Shown: piece after piece, positions 28,504 through 37,349 of the stretch
Position numbering within the stretch: position 1 is the first letter of the stretch
Layout: every line of letters starts with the position of its first letter
NCBI GenBank assembly: GCA_947503305.1
Contig: CANNDF010000006.1
Span: forward strand, 1-64,000
Direction: 5' to 3'
DNA from: an uncultured Dokdonia sp.
GTDB lineage: Bacteria; Bacteroidota; Bacteroidia; Flavobacteriales; Flavobacteriaceae
Length of the DNA: 64,000 bases
Program-made: the position numbers and the translations under genes
Notes under the pieces: generated by a model
Databases searched by the model: none
Seen by the model: the letters and a program-made list of their open reading frames with translations, nothing else
Told to the model about the DNA's origin: nothing

Positions 28504-29760
28504 GTGGCAAATAAGCATATCATCATCATTGGAGGAGGAATTATAGGATTATCTTGTGCCTATTTTCTTCACAAGTCAGGACATCAGGTCACCATACTAG
28601 ATCAATCTAAAATGGATGGTGGCGCTTCCTATGTAAATGCAGGATATCTGGCTCCTAGTCATTTGATACCATTAGCAGCACCAGGGGTTATGAAGCAAGG
28701 ACTTAAATGGATGCTAGATAAAAAGAGTCCTTTATATATAAAACCCAGATTAAATACAGACTTCATAAAATGGACTTGGGCTTTTAACAAGTCTTGTACA
28801 TCGCAACATGTTGAACAATCGGTTCCTGTTATGCGTGAAATTGCAGTTATGGGACGTGACTTATATGATCAAATTAAACAAGAAGAAGGATTTAATTTTC
28901 AATTAGAAAAAAAAGGATTATTGATGCTTTGTCAGACTGATCAAACACTTCATCATGAAGAAGAATTGGTGAAGATTGCCCAGAACGAAGGCTTAGGTGC
29001 TCAGATACTTTCTAAAGATGAGGTTCAAAAAATGATGCCTGATACCTCACTAGATATCGTAGGTGCTACTTATTTTGAGTGTGATCATCACACGACCCCT
29101 GGAGAGTTTATGAATGATCTCAAAACCTATTTAGTAGATGCAGGCGTTGTAATTCTAAAGGAAGAAAAAGTAATCGATATAATTGCTCATAATAAAAGAA
29201 TTACATCTATAAAAACAGAGAAACAAACTCTTACAGCAGATGAATATGTACTTGCTGCAGGGTCATGGACCAGTACGCTTTCGCGAAAGCTAAACATCAA
29301 CCTATTAGTACAGGCAGGAAAAGGATATCGTGTACAAACCACAACTTCTACTGGAATTACATACCCATCTATTCTCGCTGAAGCCAAAATTGCAATCACA
29401 CCAATGAATGGGTTTACGCGGTTTGCAGGCACCATGGAAATTGCTGGCATCAATCACCGCATCCATACCCATAGGATAGATGCTATAGCCGAAGGAGTGC
29501 ACCGATATTTCCCTCAAGTACGCATTACAAAACAAGAAAAGGATGCTGCTGAGTGTGGCTTACGTCCTGTATCTCCAGATGGAATGCCTTATATCGGAAA
29601 AAGCTCAAAATGTGATAATCTTACACTGGCTACTGGCCATGCAATGATGGGATGGAGTTTAGGCCCTTCCACAGGAAAGTTGGTTCAAGAAATTATAGAT
29701 AATAAAACCCCGTCTATGCCTATGGAAATGTTTCATCCTGATCGTAAATTTGGAACCTAA
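28504..29760 (+). CDS. FAD-dependent D-amino-acid (cis-4-hydroxy-D-proline) oxidase/dehydrogenase
   Basis: 418 aa of the DadA/DAO family. The dinucleotide site is IIIIGGGIIGLSCAYFL near the N-terminus, and the C-terminal CGLRPVSPDGMPYIG and TGHAMMGWSLGPSTG segments match the family. The start is GTG at 28504. In context it should oxidise cis-4-hydroxy-D-proline to the pyrroline substrate of the DapA-type enzyme. It is separated from the rest of the pathway by the two secreted-protein genes. A palindrome (29277) encodes LSRK. Confidence 0.85.
   Translation: MANKHIIIIGGGIIGLSCAYFLHKSGHQVTILDQSKMDGGASYVNAGYLAPSHLIPLAAPGVMKQGLKWMLDKKSPLYIKPRLNTDFIKWTWAFNKSCTSQHVEQSVPVMREIAVMGRDLYDQIKQEEGFNFQLEKKGLLMLCQTDQTLHHEEELVKIAQNEGLGAQILSKDEVQKMMPDTSLDIVGATYFECDHHTTPGEFMNDLKTYLVDAGVVILKEEKVIDIIAHNKRITSIKTEKQTLTADEYVLAAGSWTSTLSRKLNINLLVQAGKGYRVQTTTSTGITYPSILAEAKIAITPMNGFTRFAGTMEIAGINHRIHTHRIDAIAEGVHRYFPQVRITKQEKDAAECGLRPVSPDGMPYIGKSSKCDNLTLATGHAMMGWSLGPSTGKLVQEIIDNKTPSMPMEMFHPDRKFGT
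29277..29290. repeat. Dispersed 14-bp palindrome, copy 6 (in FAD oxidase gene)
   Basis: Perfect GCTTTCGCGAAAGC, read as LSRK. Confidence 0.95.
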
Positions 29761-29795
29761 ACTTGCTCATTTTTTTAATTCTTTTCATATAGACT

Positions 29796-30686
29796 ATGAC
29801 AGATATCACAATACTTACGCAAAAGGCATATTTGAACCCTAAAAAAGTATCGCCTTATATTCAAAACATTCTGGATGAAAGAGTCTATTTACAACAAGCT
29901 CTTGAAAAAAAAGGATTGAGCGTGGATTGTGCATCTTGGGATGATCCTCATTATGATTGGTCACAAACAAGAGGGATTGTTTTTAGAACTATCTGGGATT
30001 ATTTTGAGCGGTATGAGGAGTTTTCGAGATGGTTAGATATGGTTCATACAAAAACGCAATTGATCAACCCTAAATCTCTTGTCGATTGGAATATAGATAA
30101 GCATTACTTAGCAGATCTGGAAGCTAGAGGTATTGCTATTGTTCCTACCGCTTTTGTAGATACAAGTGCTTATCGTTCTATAGAAGATGTTTGTAAAGAA
30201 AAAGGATGGACAGATGTCGTGATCAAACCTGCTATTGCAGGTGGCGCTTTTCATACGCATAAAGTATTACAATCTGAACGTAAGAACTATGAAAATCTTT
30301 TTAAAGAGCTAGTGGCTCAAAGAGATATGTTAATACAACCTTTTCAAGAGACGATACTATCATTAGGGGAAGCTTCTCTAATGGTTTTTAATGGAAAATA
30401 TACACACGCTATTCTTAAGAAAGCCAAGGCAGGCGACTATCGAGTACAAGATGATTTTGGAGGAACCGTACATGATTATAAAGCAAGTCCAGAGGAAATC
30501 ATCTTTGCAGAAAAAGTATTTAATGCATGTGAAACAATGCCTGCTTATGGAAGAGCTGATATTATATGGGATACAGAAGGTAATATTCTTTTGGGAGAAC
30601 TGGAAATTATAGAGCCAGAGCTATGGGTACGTAATTATCCAGAAAGTGCGCACGATTTTGCAGAGGGGATCATGACCTATTTATAA
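29796..30686 (+). CDS. ATP-grasp domain protein
   Basis: 296 aa. The pattern resembles RimK/glutathione-synthetase-like and DcsG-like ATP-grasp proteins: FRTIWDYFERYEEF, DVVIKPAIAGGAFHTH, MLIQPFQETI, and a metal-site end GRADIIWDTEGNILLGELEIIEPELW. It should join a carboxylate to an amine using ATP. The substrate is unknown. It follows the FAD oxidase by 35 bp and may be cotranscribed. Confidence 0.82.
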   Translation: MTDITILTQKAYLNPKKVSPYIQNILDERVYLQQALEKKGLSVDCASWDDPHYDWSQTRGIVFRTIWDYFERYEEFSRWLDMVHTKTQLINPKSLVDWNIDKHYLADLEARGIAIVPTAFVDTSAYRSIEDVCKEKGWTDVVIKPAIAGGAFHTHKVLQSERKNYENLFKELVAQRDMLIQPFQETILSLGEASLMVFNGKYTHAILKKAKAGDYRVQDDFGGTVHDYKASPEEIIFAEKVFNACETMPAYGRADIIWDTEGNILLGELEIIEPELWVRNYPESAHDFAEGIMTYL

Positions 30687-30798
30687 TTATTGGTCGAAAT
30701 TTAAAAACCATTCGTCGACACATAACCGTCATTCACCTACACTAAAAAACCATTAAACTAAAGAAAGCGGGTATATACAGTATAAATAATCATTTTTG
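30686..30798 (+). promoter_or_regulatory. LytTR-type promoter P1 of the H-NOX operon
   Basis: Similar 9-mers occur at exact 21-bp steps: CATTCGTCG (30709), CATTCACCT (30730) and CATTAAACT (30751), plus a weaker TATTGGTCG at 30688. A -7-like CATTTTTG begins at 30791, 40 bp after the last box. The 21-bp step equals the 9-bp half-site plus 12-bp spacer known for LytTR-domain regulators. It should drive the five-gene phosphorelay, including its own LytTR regulator. Confidence 0.78.
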
Positions 30799-30819
30799 TA
30801 TATTCTAAAAAATGGGGCA

Positions 30820-31239
30820 TTGAAATCAAATACATTAAAAATACTTCTTATTGAAGACGACCTTATTGAAGTCATGAAACTTAAAAGAGTAATCAAAACT
30901 TTAGAGTTATCACATACACTTATAGAGGCACAAAATGGAGAAGATGCTATAGAAATGCTACAGGATAGAGACAGTATAAGGCCTGATATTATTTTTTTAG
31001 ACCTTAACATGCCTAAGATTAATGGGATTGAATTTCTTAAGATAGTCAAGAGTGATGAATCTCTCAAATATATCCCTACGATTATCCTTACTACAAGTAA
31101 TAATAAAAAAGACCTTATAGAATGCTATAAAATAGGAATTGCAGGGTATATACTTAAACCTCTTAAGTATGAAATGTATCTAGATAAAATAGAAAAAACA
31201 CTCGCTTATTGGAGTGAAAACGAACTAATAAAAGTATAG
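30820..31239 (+). CDS. Single-domain response regulator (REC), first gene of H-NOX operon
   Basis: 139 aa from TTG at 30820. A TTG at 30796 would lie within the predicted -7 element, so I prefer the later one. Receiver features: acidic pair IEDD (residues 11-14), phosphoacceptor Asp61 in IIFLDLNMP, Thr in ILTTSNN and Lys in YILKPLK. There is no output domain, so it should act as an intermediate that passes phosphate on, or as a phosphate sink. The H-NOX gene starts directly after its stop codon. Confidence 0.9.
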   Translation: MKSNTLKILLIEDDLIEVMKLKRVIKTLELSHTLIEAQNGEDAIEMLQDRDSIRPDIIFLDLNMPKINGIEFLKIVKSDESLKYIPTIILTTSNNKKDLIECYKIGIAGYILKPLKYEMYLDKIEKTLAYWSENELIKV

Positions 31240-31782
31240 ATGAAAGGAATTGTATTTACAGAATTTTTAGAATTAGTAGAAGATAAATTTGGTCTAGAAA
31301 TGGCAGATACTATAATTCAAGAATCTAATCTTGAGTCAGGAGGAATTTATACAGCTATCGGTACTTATGATTTTTCTGAAATGCTTAACCTCCTCACAAG
31401 CCTAAGTAAGCATACAGATCTCTCTATAGATAATTTATTACTAGTGTATGCAGAGCATTTTTTTGGAGTGATAAAAAAGAGCTATCCGGGATTTTTAGAA
31501 CAGTATGATGACCCTATAGAAATGCTATCTTCTATAGAAAATCATATTCATGTAGAAGTACGTAAAATATATCCAGATGCAGAGCTACCTACATTTACAA
31601 CAGTAGAAAAAACAGAAAATACACTTGTAATGATTTATAGGTCTTCTAGGGCCATGTATAGTTTTGGAAGAGGGTTAATGAATAAAACTTTTGAGTATTT
31701 TAATGCAAAAGCCACTATCTTAGTTGAGAAACTAAAAGAAGATGGTACCGAAGTTAAGTTCAGTATAACCAGAGATGAGTGA
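31240..31782 (+). CDS. H-NOX haem-binding nitric oxide sensor
   Basis: 180 aa, standard length for a stand-alone bacterial H-NOX protein. It begins MKGIVFTEFLELVEDKFG, typical of the fold. The proximal haem ligand aligns with His104 in IHVEVRKIYPDAELP, and Pro117 follows. The haem-propionate clamp YxSxR is complete as YRSSR (Tyr133, Ser135, Arg137). H-NOX proteins bind NO through haem and modulate a partner kinase or cyclase. The start abuts the receiver stop, and its end overlaps the kinase start by 8 bp, so kinase regulation is very likely. Whether it also binds oxygen cannot be read from the sequence. Confidence 0.93.
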   Translation: MKGIVFTEFLELVEDKFGLEMADTIIQESNLESGGIYTAIGTYDFSEMLNLLTSLSKHTDLSIDNLLLVYAEHFFGVIKKSYPGFLEQYDDPIEMLSSIENHIHVEVRKIYPDAELPTFTTVEKTENTLVMIYRSSRAMYSFGRGLMNKTFEYFNAKATILVEKLKEDGTEVKFSITRDE

Positions 31783-33370
31783 TGACAAACTAAAAATCTA
31801 TGAACGTGCACTCGCACGTGAAAAAGCAGCCAGAAAACAAGCTGAAGAAATCTTAGAAGAAAAATCTAGAGAATTATTTTTCCTTGCCCAAGAGCTAAAA
31901 AAATCTAATGATAAACTAGAAAAACTTTTTAAGGAAACCACCTCAGAACTCAAAGGTGTTTTTGAAAACATTATAGATGCCTATGTCGTTATGAATCTCA
32001 ATGGGGAGGTTCTTAAAATGAATGAAGCTGCAGAAGTTTTATTTGGATATGATATTAAAAAGGAAAGCTTAAATGTGGTTTCCCTTATCCATAAAAAAGA
32101 TATTGCATATGCTATGCAATCGTATGAAGAACTTCTTAAAGAAGGTTTTTTTACAGATTATAAAGCACGAATATTTACAAAAAATAAAGAAGTGAAATGG
32201 GTACATATCAATGCAAGTTTAGTCTATAATGATGGAGGCATTCCTATAGCGGCTCAAGGAATTGTAAGAGACATAACAGAAGAAGAAGCCGATGCAGAAT
32301 TGATCAGAGAACAGCAAATAAAACTCTCTGCCATTGTAGACTATTCTAGTTTAGGAATTGTACTTACCCAAAATGGTAAAATATTACAAACCAATAAGGC
32401 AATACAGGAATTACTAGAATATTCTGAAGAAGAGCTATTGACAAAATCAGTGCAAGATATTTCTGTTAAAGAAGACTATCCAGCATCAAAAGTATATATG
32501 GATCAAATGAATAACAATACACTTGATCATTTTGTCATGAAAAAACGATATAAGAAAAAAAATGGAGCTGTCGTCTGGGCAAAAACAAATGTAACTGCTG
32601 TGCGTAATGAAGATACATCAATACGATATCAAGTAGCTCTTGTAGAGGATATTACAATTCAGCTAAAAAGCGAAAAAGAACGTAAATCATTACTCAAAAA
32701 ACTTGAAAAAAGTAATGAAGAATTACAAGAGTATGCGCATATTGTATCTCATGATTTAAAATCTCCTTTACGAAGTATCAATGCTCTTGTAAACTGGATA
32801 CAAGATGATAATAAAGACACACTTTCTGAAGATTCCAAACAATACTTAACCCTTATAGAAACTACTCTGGAAAAAATGGAACGCCTTATATCAGATGTAT
32901 TAGAGTATTCTAGTGTGACTTCAGAAAAAACAGATGAGCAAGAAGTAGATGTACATGAACTTATCAAAGATATACAGCAGTTGCTATATATTCCTGAACA
33001 TATCATATGTGTTGTCAAGCGTCAATTGCCTGTAATTAAATCAGATAGAGTAAGAGTGCAACAACTCTTTCAGAATATCATGAGTAATGCTGTGCGCTAT
33101 ATAGATAAAGAAAAAGGATTGATTGAAATAGATGTAGTTGAAAAAAGATCATTCTATCAATTTTCTGTAAGTGATAATGGAATAGGAATTGCAAAAGAAT
33201 ATTATGATAAGATATTCAAGATTTTTCAATCTTTAAACCAAAATAAAGCGTCTTCTGGGATAGGGCTTTCTATTGTAAAAAAAATCGTAGATTCCTATGG
33301 AGGTGATATATGGTTAAGTAGTAAAGAAGGTATAGGTACAACATTTTATTTTACCCTTCCCAAAAAGTAA
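31775..33370 (+). CDS. PAS-PAS histidine kinase, partner of H-NOX
   Basis: 531 aa, soluble. A charged coiled coil (about 5-60, EREKAARKQAEEILEEKS-like) precedes two PAS domains (about 65-180 and 185-300). The H-box is VSHDLKSPLRSI (His about 327), with N-box FQNIMSNAVRYI, VSDNGIGI and SSGIGLSIVKK. It has no membrane helix and no receiver, so it should respond to the cytosolic H-NOX protein and pass phosphate to the separate receiver or LytTR regulator. Confidence 0.93.
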   Translation: MSDDKLKIYERALAREKAARKQAEEILEEKSRELFFLAQELKKSNDKLEKLFKETTSELKGVFENIIDAYVVMNLNGEVLKMNEAAEVLFGYDIKKESLNVVSLIHKKDIAYAMQSYEELLKEGFFTDYKARIFTKNKEVKWVHINASLVYNDGGIPIAAQGIVRDITEEEADAELIREQQIKLSAIVDYSSLGIVLTQNGKILQTNKAIQELLEYSEEELLTKSVQDISVKEDYPASKVYMDQMNNNTLDHFVMKKRYKKKNGAVVWAKTNVTAVRNEDTSIRYQVALVEDITIQLKSEKERKSLLKKLEKSNEELQEYAHIVSHDLKSPLRSINALVNWIQDDNKDTLSEDSKQYLTLIETTLEKMERLISDVLEYSSVTSEKTDEQEVDVHELIKDIQQLLYIPEHIICVVKRQLPVIKSDRVRVQQLFQNIMSNAVRYIDKEKGLIEIDVVEKRSFYQFSVSDNGIGIAKEYYDKIFKIFQSLNQNKASSGIGLSIVKKIVDSYGGDIWLSSKEGIGTTFYFTLPKK

Positions 33371-33403
33371 TTATAGGTGATTTATAAACCCAATAGATAA
33401 AAG

Positions 33404-33721
33404 ATGGAAATCCCTAATACAACATATATAGATCAGTTAGCAGGTGATGATCACGTGTTTAAAGAAAAGCTTATCAAGATCTTAAAAAAAGAATTCCCTC
33501 AGGAAATATTGAACTATGAAAATAATATAAAAGCAAAAGCTTTTATAAAAGCCGCAAAAAATGTTCATAAACTTAAACATAAATTTGGTATTTTAGGACT
33601 TGAAAAGGGGTATACTATTGCCATAGAATATGAAGAAAATCTAAAAATAGCATCGACCCAATTACAATCAGAATTTGATGATATTCTCCAACGTGCAAAT
33701 ACATTTGTACAAAGCTTATAA
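33404..33721 (+). CDS. Histidine phosphotransfer (Hpt) protein
   Basis: 105 aa, all-helical. The phosphotransfer motif is VHKLKHKFGILGLE, aligned to the usual HxLKGxAxxxG, giving His55 as the acceptor. It lies between the kinase and the LytTR regulator and supplies the intermediate step of a multi-step relay. Confidence 0.88.
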   Translation: MEIPNTTYIDQLAGDDHVFKEKLIKILKKEFPQEILNYENNIKAKAFIKAAKNVHKLKHKFGILGLEKGYTIAIEYEENLKIASTQLQSEFDDILQRANTFVQSL

Positions 33722-33742
33722 CTAACCTATAAAAACTAAAGT

Positions 33743-34459
33743 TTGAATTGTATACTAATTGATGATGAGGCTGCAGCTAGAGCTATTATTGCGCATTTAT
33801 GTAGTCAAGTAGAAACGATTACTGTTCTAGAAGAATTTCCAAATGCCATTGAGGCTATGAAATTTTTAAATAAAAATATGGTAGACTTAATTTTTTTAGA
33901 TATCCATATGCCTGATTTTACAGGATTTGATTTTATAGAAACCCTCAAAAATCCACCTAAAATAGTACTTACTACTTCTGATGTGAACTTTGCGATAGAA
34001 GCTTTTGAATACGAGTGTATCGTAGACTATCTTGTAAAACCTATAGGAATGCCTCGATTTATGAAAGCCATTCAAAAAGTAGAGAGCTCTGGTTTTTCAT
34101 CTTCAAAAGCAATATCAGAAAGCTCTCAAACCACATCTTCATCTTCAGAAAAAGAAATGTATGTCAATATAGATAGAAGACTTATAAAGATTGAGTTTGA
34201 AAAAATATACCTGATCGAGGCCAAAGGAGATTATATTCTCATTAAAACCGAAGACAAGAAGTATACAGTACACTCTACTCTTAAAAAAATTGAAGAAAAA
34301 TTACCAGATAGTCTTTTCTTAAAGGTACATAGATCTTATATAATTAATATCAAAAAAATCATTGATATCGAGGACAATAGTGTACTTATCGCAAGAGATG
34401 TTATTCCTATTAGTAGATCTAATCGTCCAGAGCTTATGAAGCGATTAAATCTTTTGTAA
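33743..34459 (+). CDS. LytTR family response regulator (REC-LytTR)
   Basis: 238 aa from TTG at 33743. The receiver has IDDE near the start and phosphoacceptor Asp53 in IFLDIHMPDF, then LTTS and LVKPIG. After a Ser-rich linker (about 115-135) comes a LytTR DNA-binding domain (about 138-238) with IYLIEAKGDYILIKT, FLKVHRSYIINIKKI and ISRSNRPELMKRL. It is the only LytTR gene in the window. The LytTR-type boxes found at five nearby promoters are therefore its natural targets, including the promoter of its own operon. Confidence 0.93.
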   Translation: MNCILIDDEAAARAIIAHLCSQVETITVLEEFPNAIEAMKFLNKNMVDLIFLDIHMPDFTGFDFIETLKNPPKIVLTTSDVNFAIEAFEYECIVDYLVKPIGMPRFMKAIQKVESSGFSSSKAISESSQTTSSSSEKEMYVNIDRRLIKIEFEKIYLIEAKGDYILIKTEDKKYTVHSTLKKIEEKLPDSLFLKVHRSYIINIKKIIDIEDNSVLIARDVIPISRSNRPELMKRLNLL

Positions 34460-34525
34460 GAAATTCAGTTAAAGGGATATATATGTTTTTAAGTACGCTT
34501 TTGCCAAAGCGTATCATTATCAAAA

Positions 34526-34616
34526 ACCCTTCGTCGATTCCATAATACCATTCGTCTACACATAAAAAGCACTTACCGAATTTTAAAAAATAACAGGTTT
34601 CTCCCCTCTACATTTG
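34526..34616 (+). promoter_or_regulatory. LytTR-type promoter P2 of the T9SS-secreted protein gene
   Basis: Boxes at 34528 (CCTTCGTCG), 34549 (CATTCGTCT) and 34570 (CACTTACCG) are exactly 21 bp apart. The -7 element TACATTTG (a full TAnnTTTG match) is at 34609, 39 bp after the third box. A short leader leads to the ATG at 34638. A degenerate copy of the dispersed palindrome (GCTTTTGCCAAAGC) lies just upstream at 34497. Confidence 0.8.
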
Positions 34617-34637
34617 GGGTATATAAACAAAGAGACC

Positions 34638-37187
34638 ATGAAAAAATTACTATTCTATGTTGTGCTACTAGTAACAACGATAACAAATGCTCAGGACATC
34701 CCTTTTAATTGTGATTACAGCGCTTACCTATTTCAATTTAATGATGTATATGCGATAGATCTTGCCTCAGGGAATTCATTTCTAGTAGCATCAGATGTTA
34801 CGCCAGGAAATATAAATGCAGCTGCTTATAACCCTACAGACGGTTATATCTGGGGATCTTTGACAAGCCCTGCAAAATCAATTGTACGTATAGGTAAAAA
34901 CTTTACGACGACTACGTTTTATATTGATGAATTACCTACTAGTAACAGGTATGTAGGCGGGATCAGTGCAGAAGGAGTGTATTATCTCAAAGGAGGTGGG
35001 ACTACGTACTATAAAATAGATTTAGATCCAGAATCCCCTACCTACGGAGAACATCTAGCTACGGAGAATTTATCCCAGAATATCAATAACCATGATTGGG
35101 CATTTAATGCTGTAGATGGTAACTTATACACTGTAGAAAAGAACACCAACGTATTGTATCGTGTTGATCCTTCAAATGGAATCGTACAATCCCTAGGAGA
35201 AGTACCTATATTATCAGGATTAAATTATACATATGGAGCTGTTTATTTTGATGTTTCTGGACGCTTTTATGTATCTGCAAATCAGACAGGGACTATCTAT
35301 GTAATCCAAAGTGTACAAGATTTAGATGGTACGAATGCCATGGAATCCAATTTTTTTGCTTTTGGGCCTTCAAGCTCAAGTAATGATGGAGCCCGATGTC
35401 CTACAGCATCTGTGCCTCAAGAGATTTGTGATAATGGTATCGATGATGATGGAGATGGTCTTATAGACTGTGAAGACCCTTCATGCTCTGGATACGGAGA
35501 TTGTGAAGTTATAGAAGAACCTACTTCTGGAGGGAATGACGGGGGATTAGAAAGTAATAACAGGCTCTCTGATGCCATTAATAAAAGAAACTATAATCGT
35601 GCAAAAAATAATTATACATTTAATAGAGCCACAGCAAGACGAGTTGAAAAGACCGCTGCTTATGGTCAAAAAAATGGACTTACTTCGTTTCAATTAGAAG
35701 ACTTTATTCCTCTTAATGTGATAGAAGAAGATTATGTAGTTGAGTCTACTCCAACAGACCTTGTCGCGATAACAAATGCTACCGAAGTTTATGCTGTCGA
35801 TTATATACGTAACCAGATGGGGATTGCCTCTATTCTAGCATTAAAAACCGAAGGAGGTGTATACGAACATACAAAATACATCTGTGATCGCATGCTAGGA
35901 GGGGAGTTAATAGCTGTTTCTACAATAGATATTAGAGATCAGACCTTTATAAAATCACTTATACGGAATATAGATGGTACCGTAGAATTTGTTCTGAGCC
36001 TTTCGGCGAAAGTAGTCAATGATGAGGAAAATTTTTCTGTAGAAAGCCATTGGAATCTGGATCAATATGAGAGTGGAGTTACTTTTTATAACTTCCAGAT
36101 TTGGTCAAATTCTATAGATAACTTATACGAATTAGGAGAAGAAGTCTTGGATTTATTAGAGATAGAAAAACCAATCATAGCGTATAATAACTCAAGTCCC
36201 CCTACTGTCTTTGTAAAAAAAGGCAACTATGAAAATGGCGCATTGAATTTACAAATTATAAATACTAACGGGACTCAGCAGGTTTCTTTTGATGCGGGAA
36301 TACGAGCTACAGAAACTAGTGAGATTGAAGATATGACAACTACCATTGATTTAAATGGTGATTATATCACCTATACAACAATAGATACAGGGCATTTGTT
36401 TGATATAGGGTTTAGAATAGGTGATGGAATTGCCATTCCTGATGATCTGTTTCTATCTGATGGTCCGTGGGGGATAGATGACAGCCAGGAAAATACAATC
36501 GTTCAGGAATATGCTGTGTCTCCTAATTCTATACTTTTTGAAGAAGAAGATCTTCCTATAGAAAGGAACATTGCATTAGAAGCAACAACCAGTAGTTATG
36601 TAGGGGTCTACCGTGCATTAACTCCTCGATTTCAAGCGGTAGATGTCACAGGTTATTCTTACTTTACATTAAAAGCCAAAGGAACGGGAAACCTAAACGT
36701 CACTTTTGTGAAAAAAAGTATTGATGTATGGGAAGATCAATACACTACTACTATTGCATTAACTAATGACTTTCAGGAATTCAATATCCCGATAGAAGAA
36801 GTAATTATGGATGATATAGTAACGATTGTATTTACCATGGTATCAGAAAATGGGACATTACAAACAAAGCAAATGAATCTAGAAGATCTTCGGTTTTCAA
36901 ATACAGAAACATTGTCAACAAGCTCTTTTGAAACAACAACTATAGGAGTGGTTAATTATCCAAACCCATTTACACAACATACGATAATCCGACTTCCAGA
37001 GAGTATCCAGTCAGTAATGATTAAGGTATATGATATGACGGGTCGTTTAATAGATCAACAACAACTAGAAACACAAGGGCGACAAATAGTAAGCTATAAC
37101 GCACCACAATTACGTATGGGAATATATCCATATGTAATAGAAGATAGAAATAAACAACAGTATATAGGAAGATTCATAATTCGGTAG
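34638..37187 (+). CDS. Secreted T9SS protein with beta-propeller-like N-terminus
   Basis: 849 aa from ATG 34638; the upstream TTG at 34614 overlaps the -7 element and is rejected. The signal peptide is about 1-18 (ends TNAQ). Residues ~25-260 show repeating YAIDLASGN, YKIDLDPES, YRVDPSNG units, a propeller-like domain. EICDNGIDDDGDGLIDCEDPS near 275 is a calcium-binding-type motif often seen in surface proteins. A central region of unknown type follows, then a galactose-binding-like sandwich (about 620-760) and a type A sorting domain (NYPNPFTQHT to the end). It is the first target gene after the LytTR regulator and may be a matrix or adhesion protein. Confidence 0.8.
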   Translation: MKKLLFYVVLLVTTITNAQDIPFNCDYSAYLFQFNDVYAIDLASGNSFLVASDVTPGNINAAAYNPTDGYIWGSLTSPAKSIVRIGKNFTTTTFYIDELPTSNRYVGGISAEGVYYLKGGGTTYYKIDLDPESPTYGEHLATENLSQNINNHDWAFNAVDGNLYTVEKNTNVLYRVDPSNGIVQSLGEVPILSGLNYTYGAVYFDVSGRFYVSANQTGTIYVIQSVQDLDGTNAMESNFFAFGPSSSSNDGARCPTASVPQEICDNGIDDDGDGLIDCEDPSCSGYGDCEVIEEPTSGGNDGGLESNNRLSDAINKRNYNRAKNNYTFNRATARRVEKTAAYGQKNGLTSFQLEDFIPLNVIEEDYVVESTPTDLVAITNATEVYAVDYIRNQMGIASILALKTEGGVYEHTKYICDRMLGGELIAVSTIDIRDQTFIKSLIRNIDGTVEFVLSLSAKVVNDEENFSVESHWNLDQYESGVTFYNFQIWSNSIDNLYELGEEVLDLLEIEKPIIAYNNSSPPTVFVKKGNYENGALNLQIINTNGTQQVSFDAGIRATETSEIEDMTTTIDLNGDYITYTTIDTGHLFDIGFRIGDGIAIPDDLFLSDGPWGIDDSQENTIVQEYAVSPNSILFEEEDLPIERNIALEATTSSYVGVYRALTPRFQAVDVTGYSYFTLKAKGTGNLNVTFVKKSIDVWEDQYTTTIALTNDFQEFNIPIEEVIMDDIVTIVFTMVSENGTLQTKQMNLEDLRFSNTETLSTSSFETTTIGVVNYPNPFTQHTIIRLPESIQSVMIKVYDMTGRLIDQQQLETQGRQIVSYNAPQLRMGIYPYVIEDRNKQQYIGRFIIR

Positions 37188-37221
37188 TTGATTTTTTAAG
37201 ATTGGGTAGTTTTTTTGAATG

Positions 37222-37250
37222 CCACTCTCGGAGACGGGAGTGGTTTCTTG
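37222..37250 (+). terminator. Rho-independent terminator
   Basis: CCACTCTC pairs with GGGAGTGG (one T-G pair) around the loop GGAGAC, followed by TTTCTTG. It ends the transcription unit of the T9SS protein gene. Confidence 0.8.
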
Positions 37251-37349
37251 TTTACTATATTTAAATATTCATATTGTGTGTTATTAAATTACGATGCAAC
37301 TTTTATATGTATATATGCGTCTATATAGATATAAACTAAATTTCTTGTT

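Noticed and set aside
30796-30819. Earlier TTG start of the receiver gene
   Set aside because: It would place the start codon within the promoter -7 element; the TTG at 30820 gives a normal receiver N-terminus.
34614-34637. Upstream TTG start for the T9SS protein
   Set aside because: It lies inside the -7 element; the signal peptide begins at the ATG at 34638.
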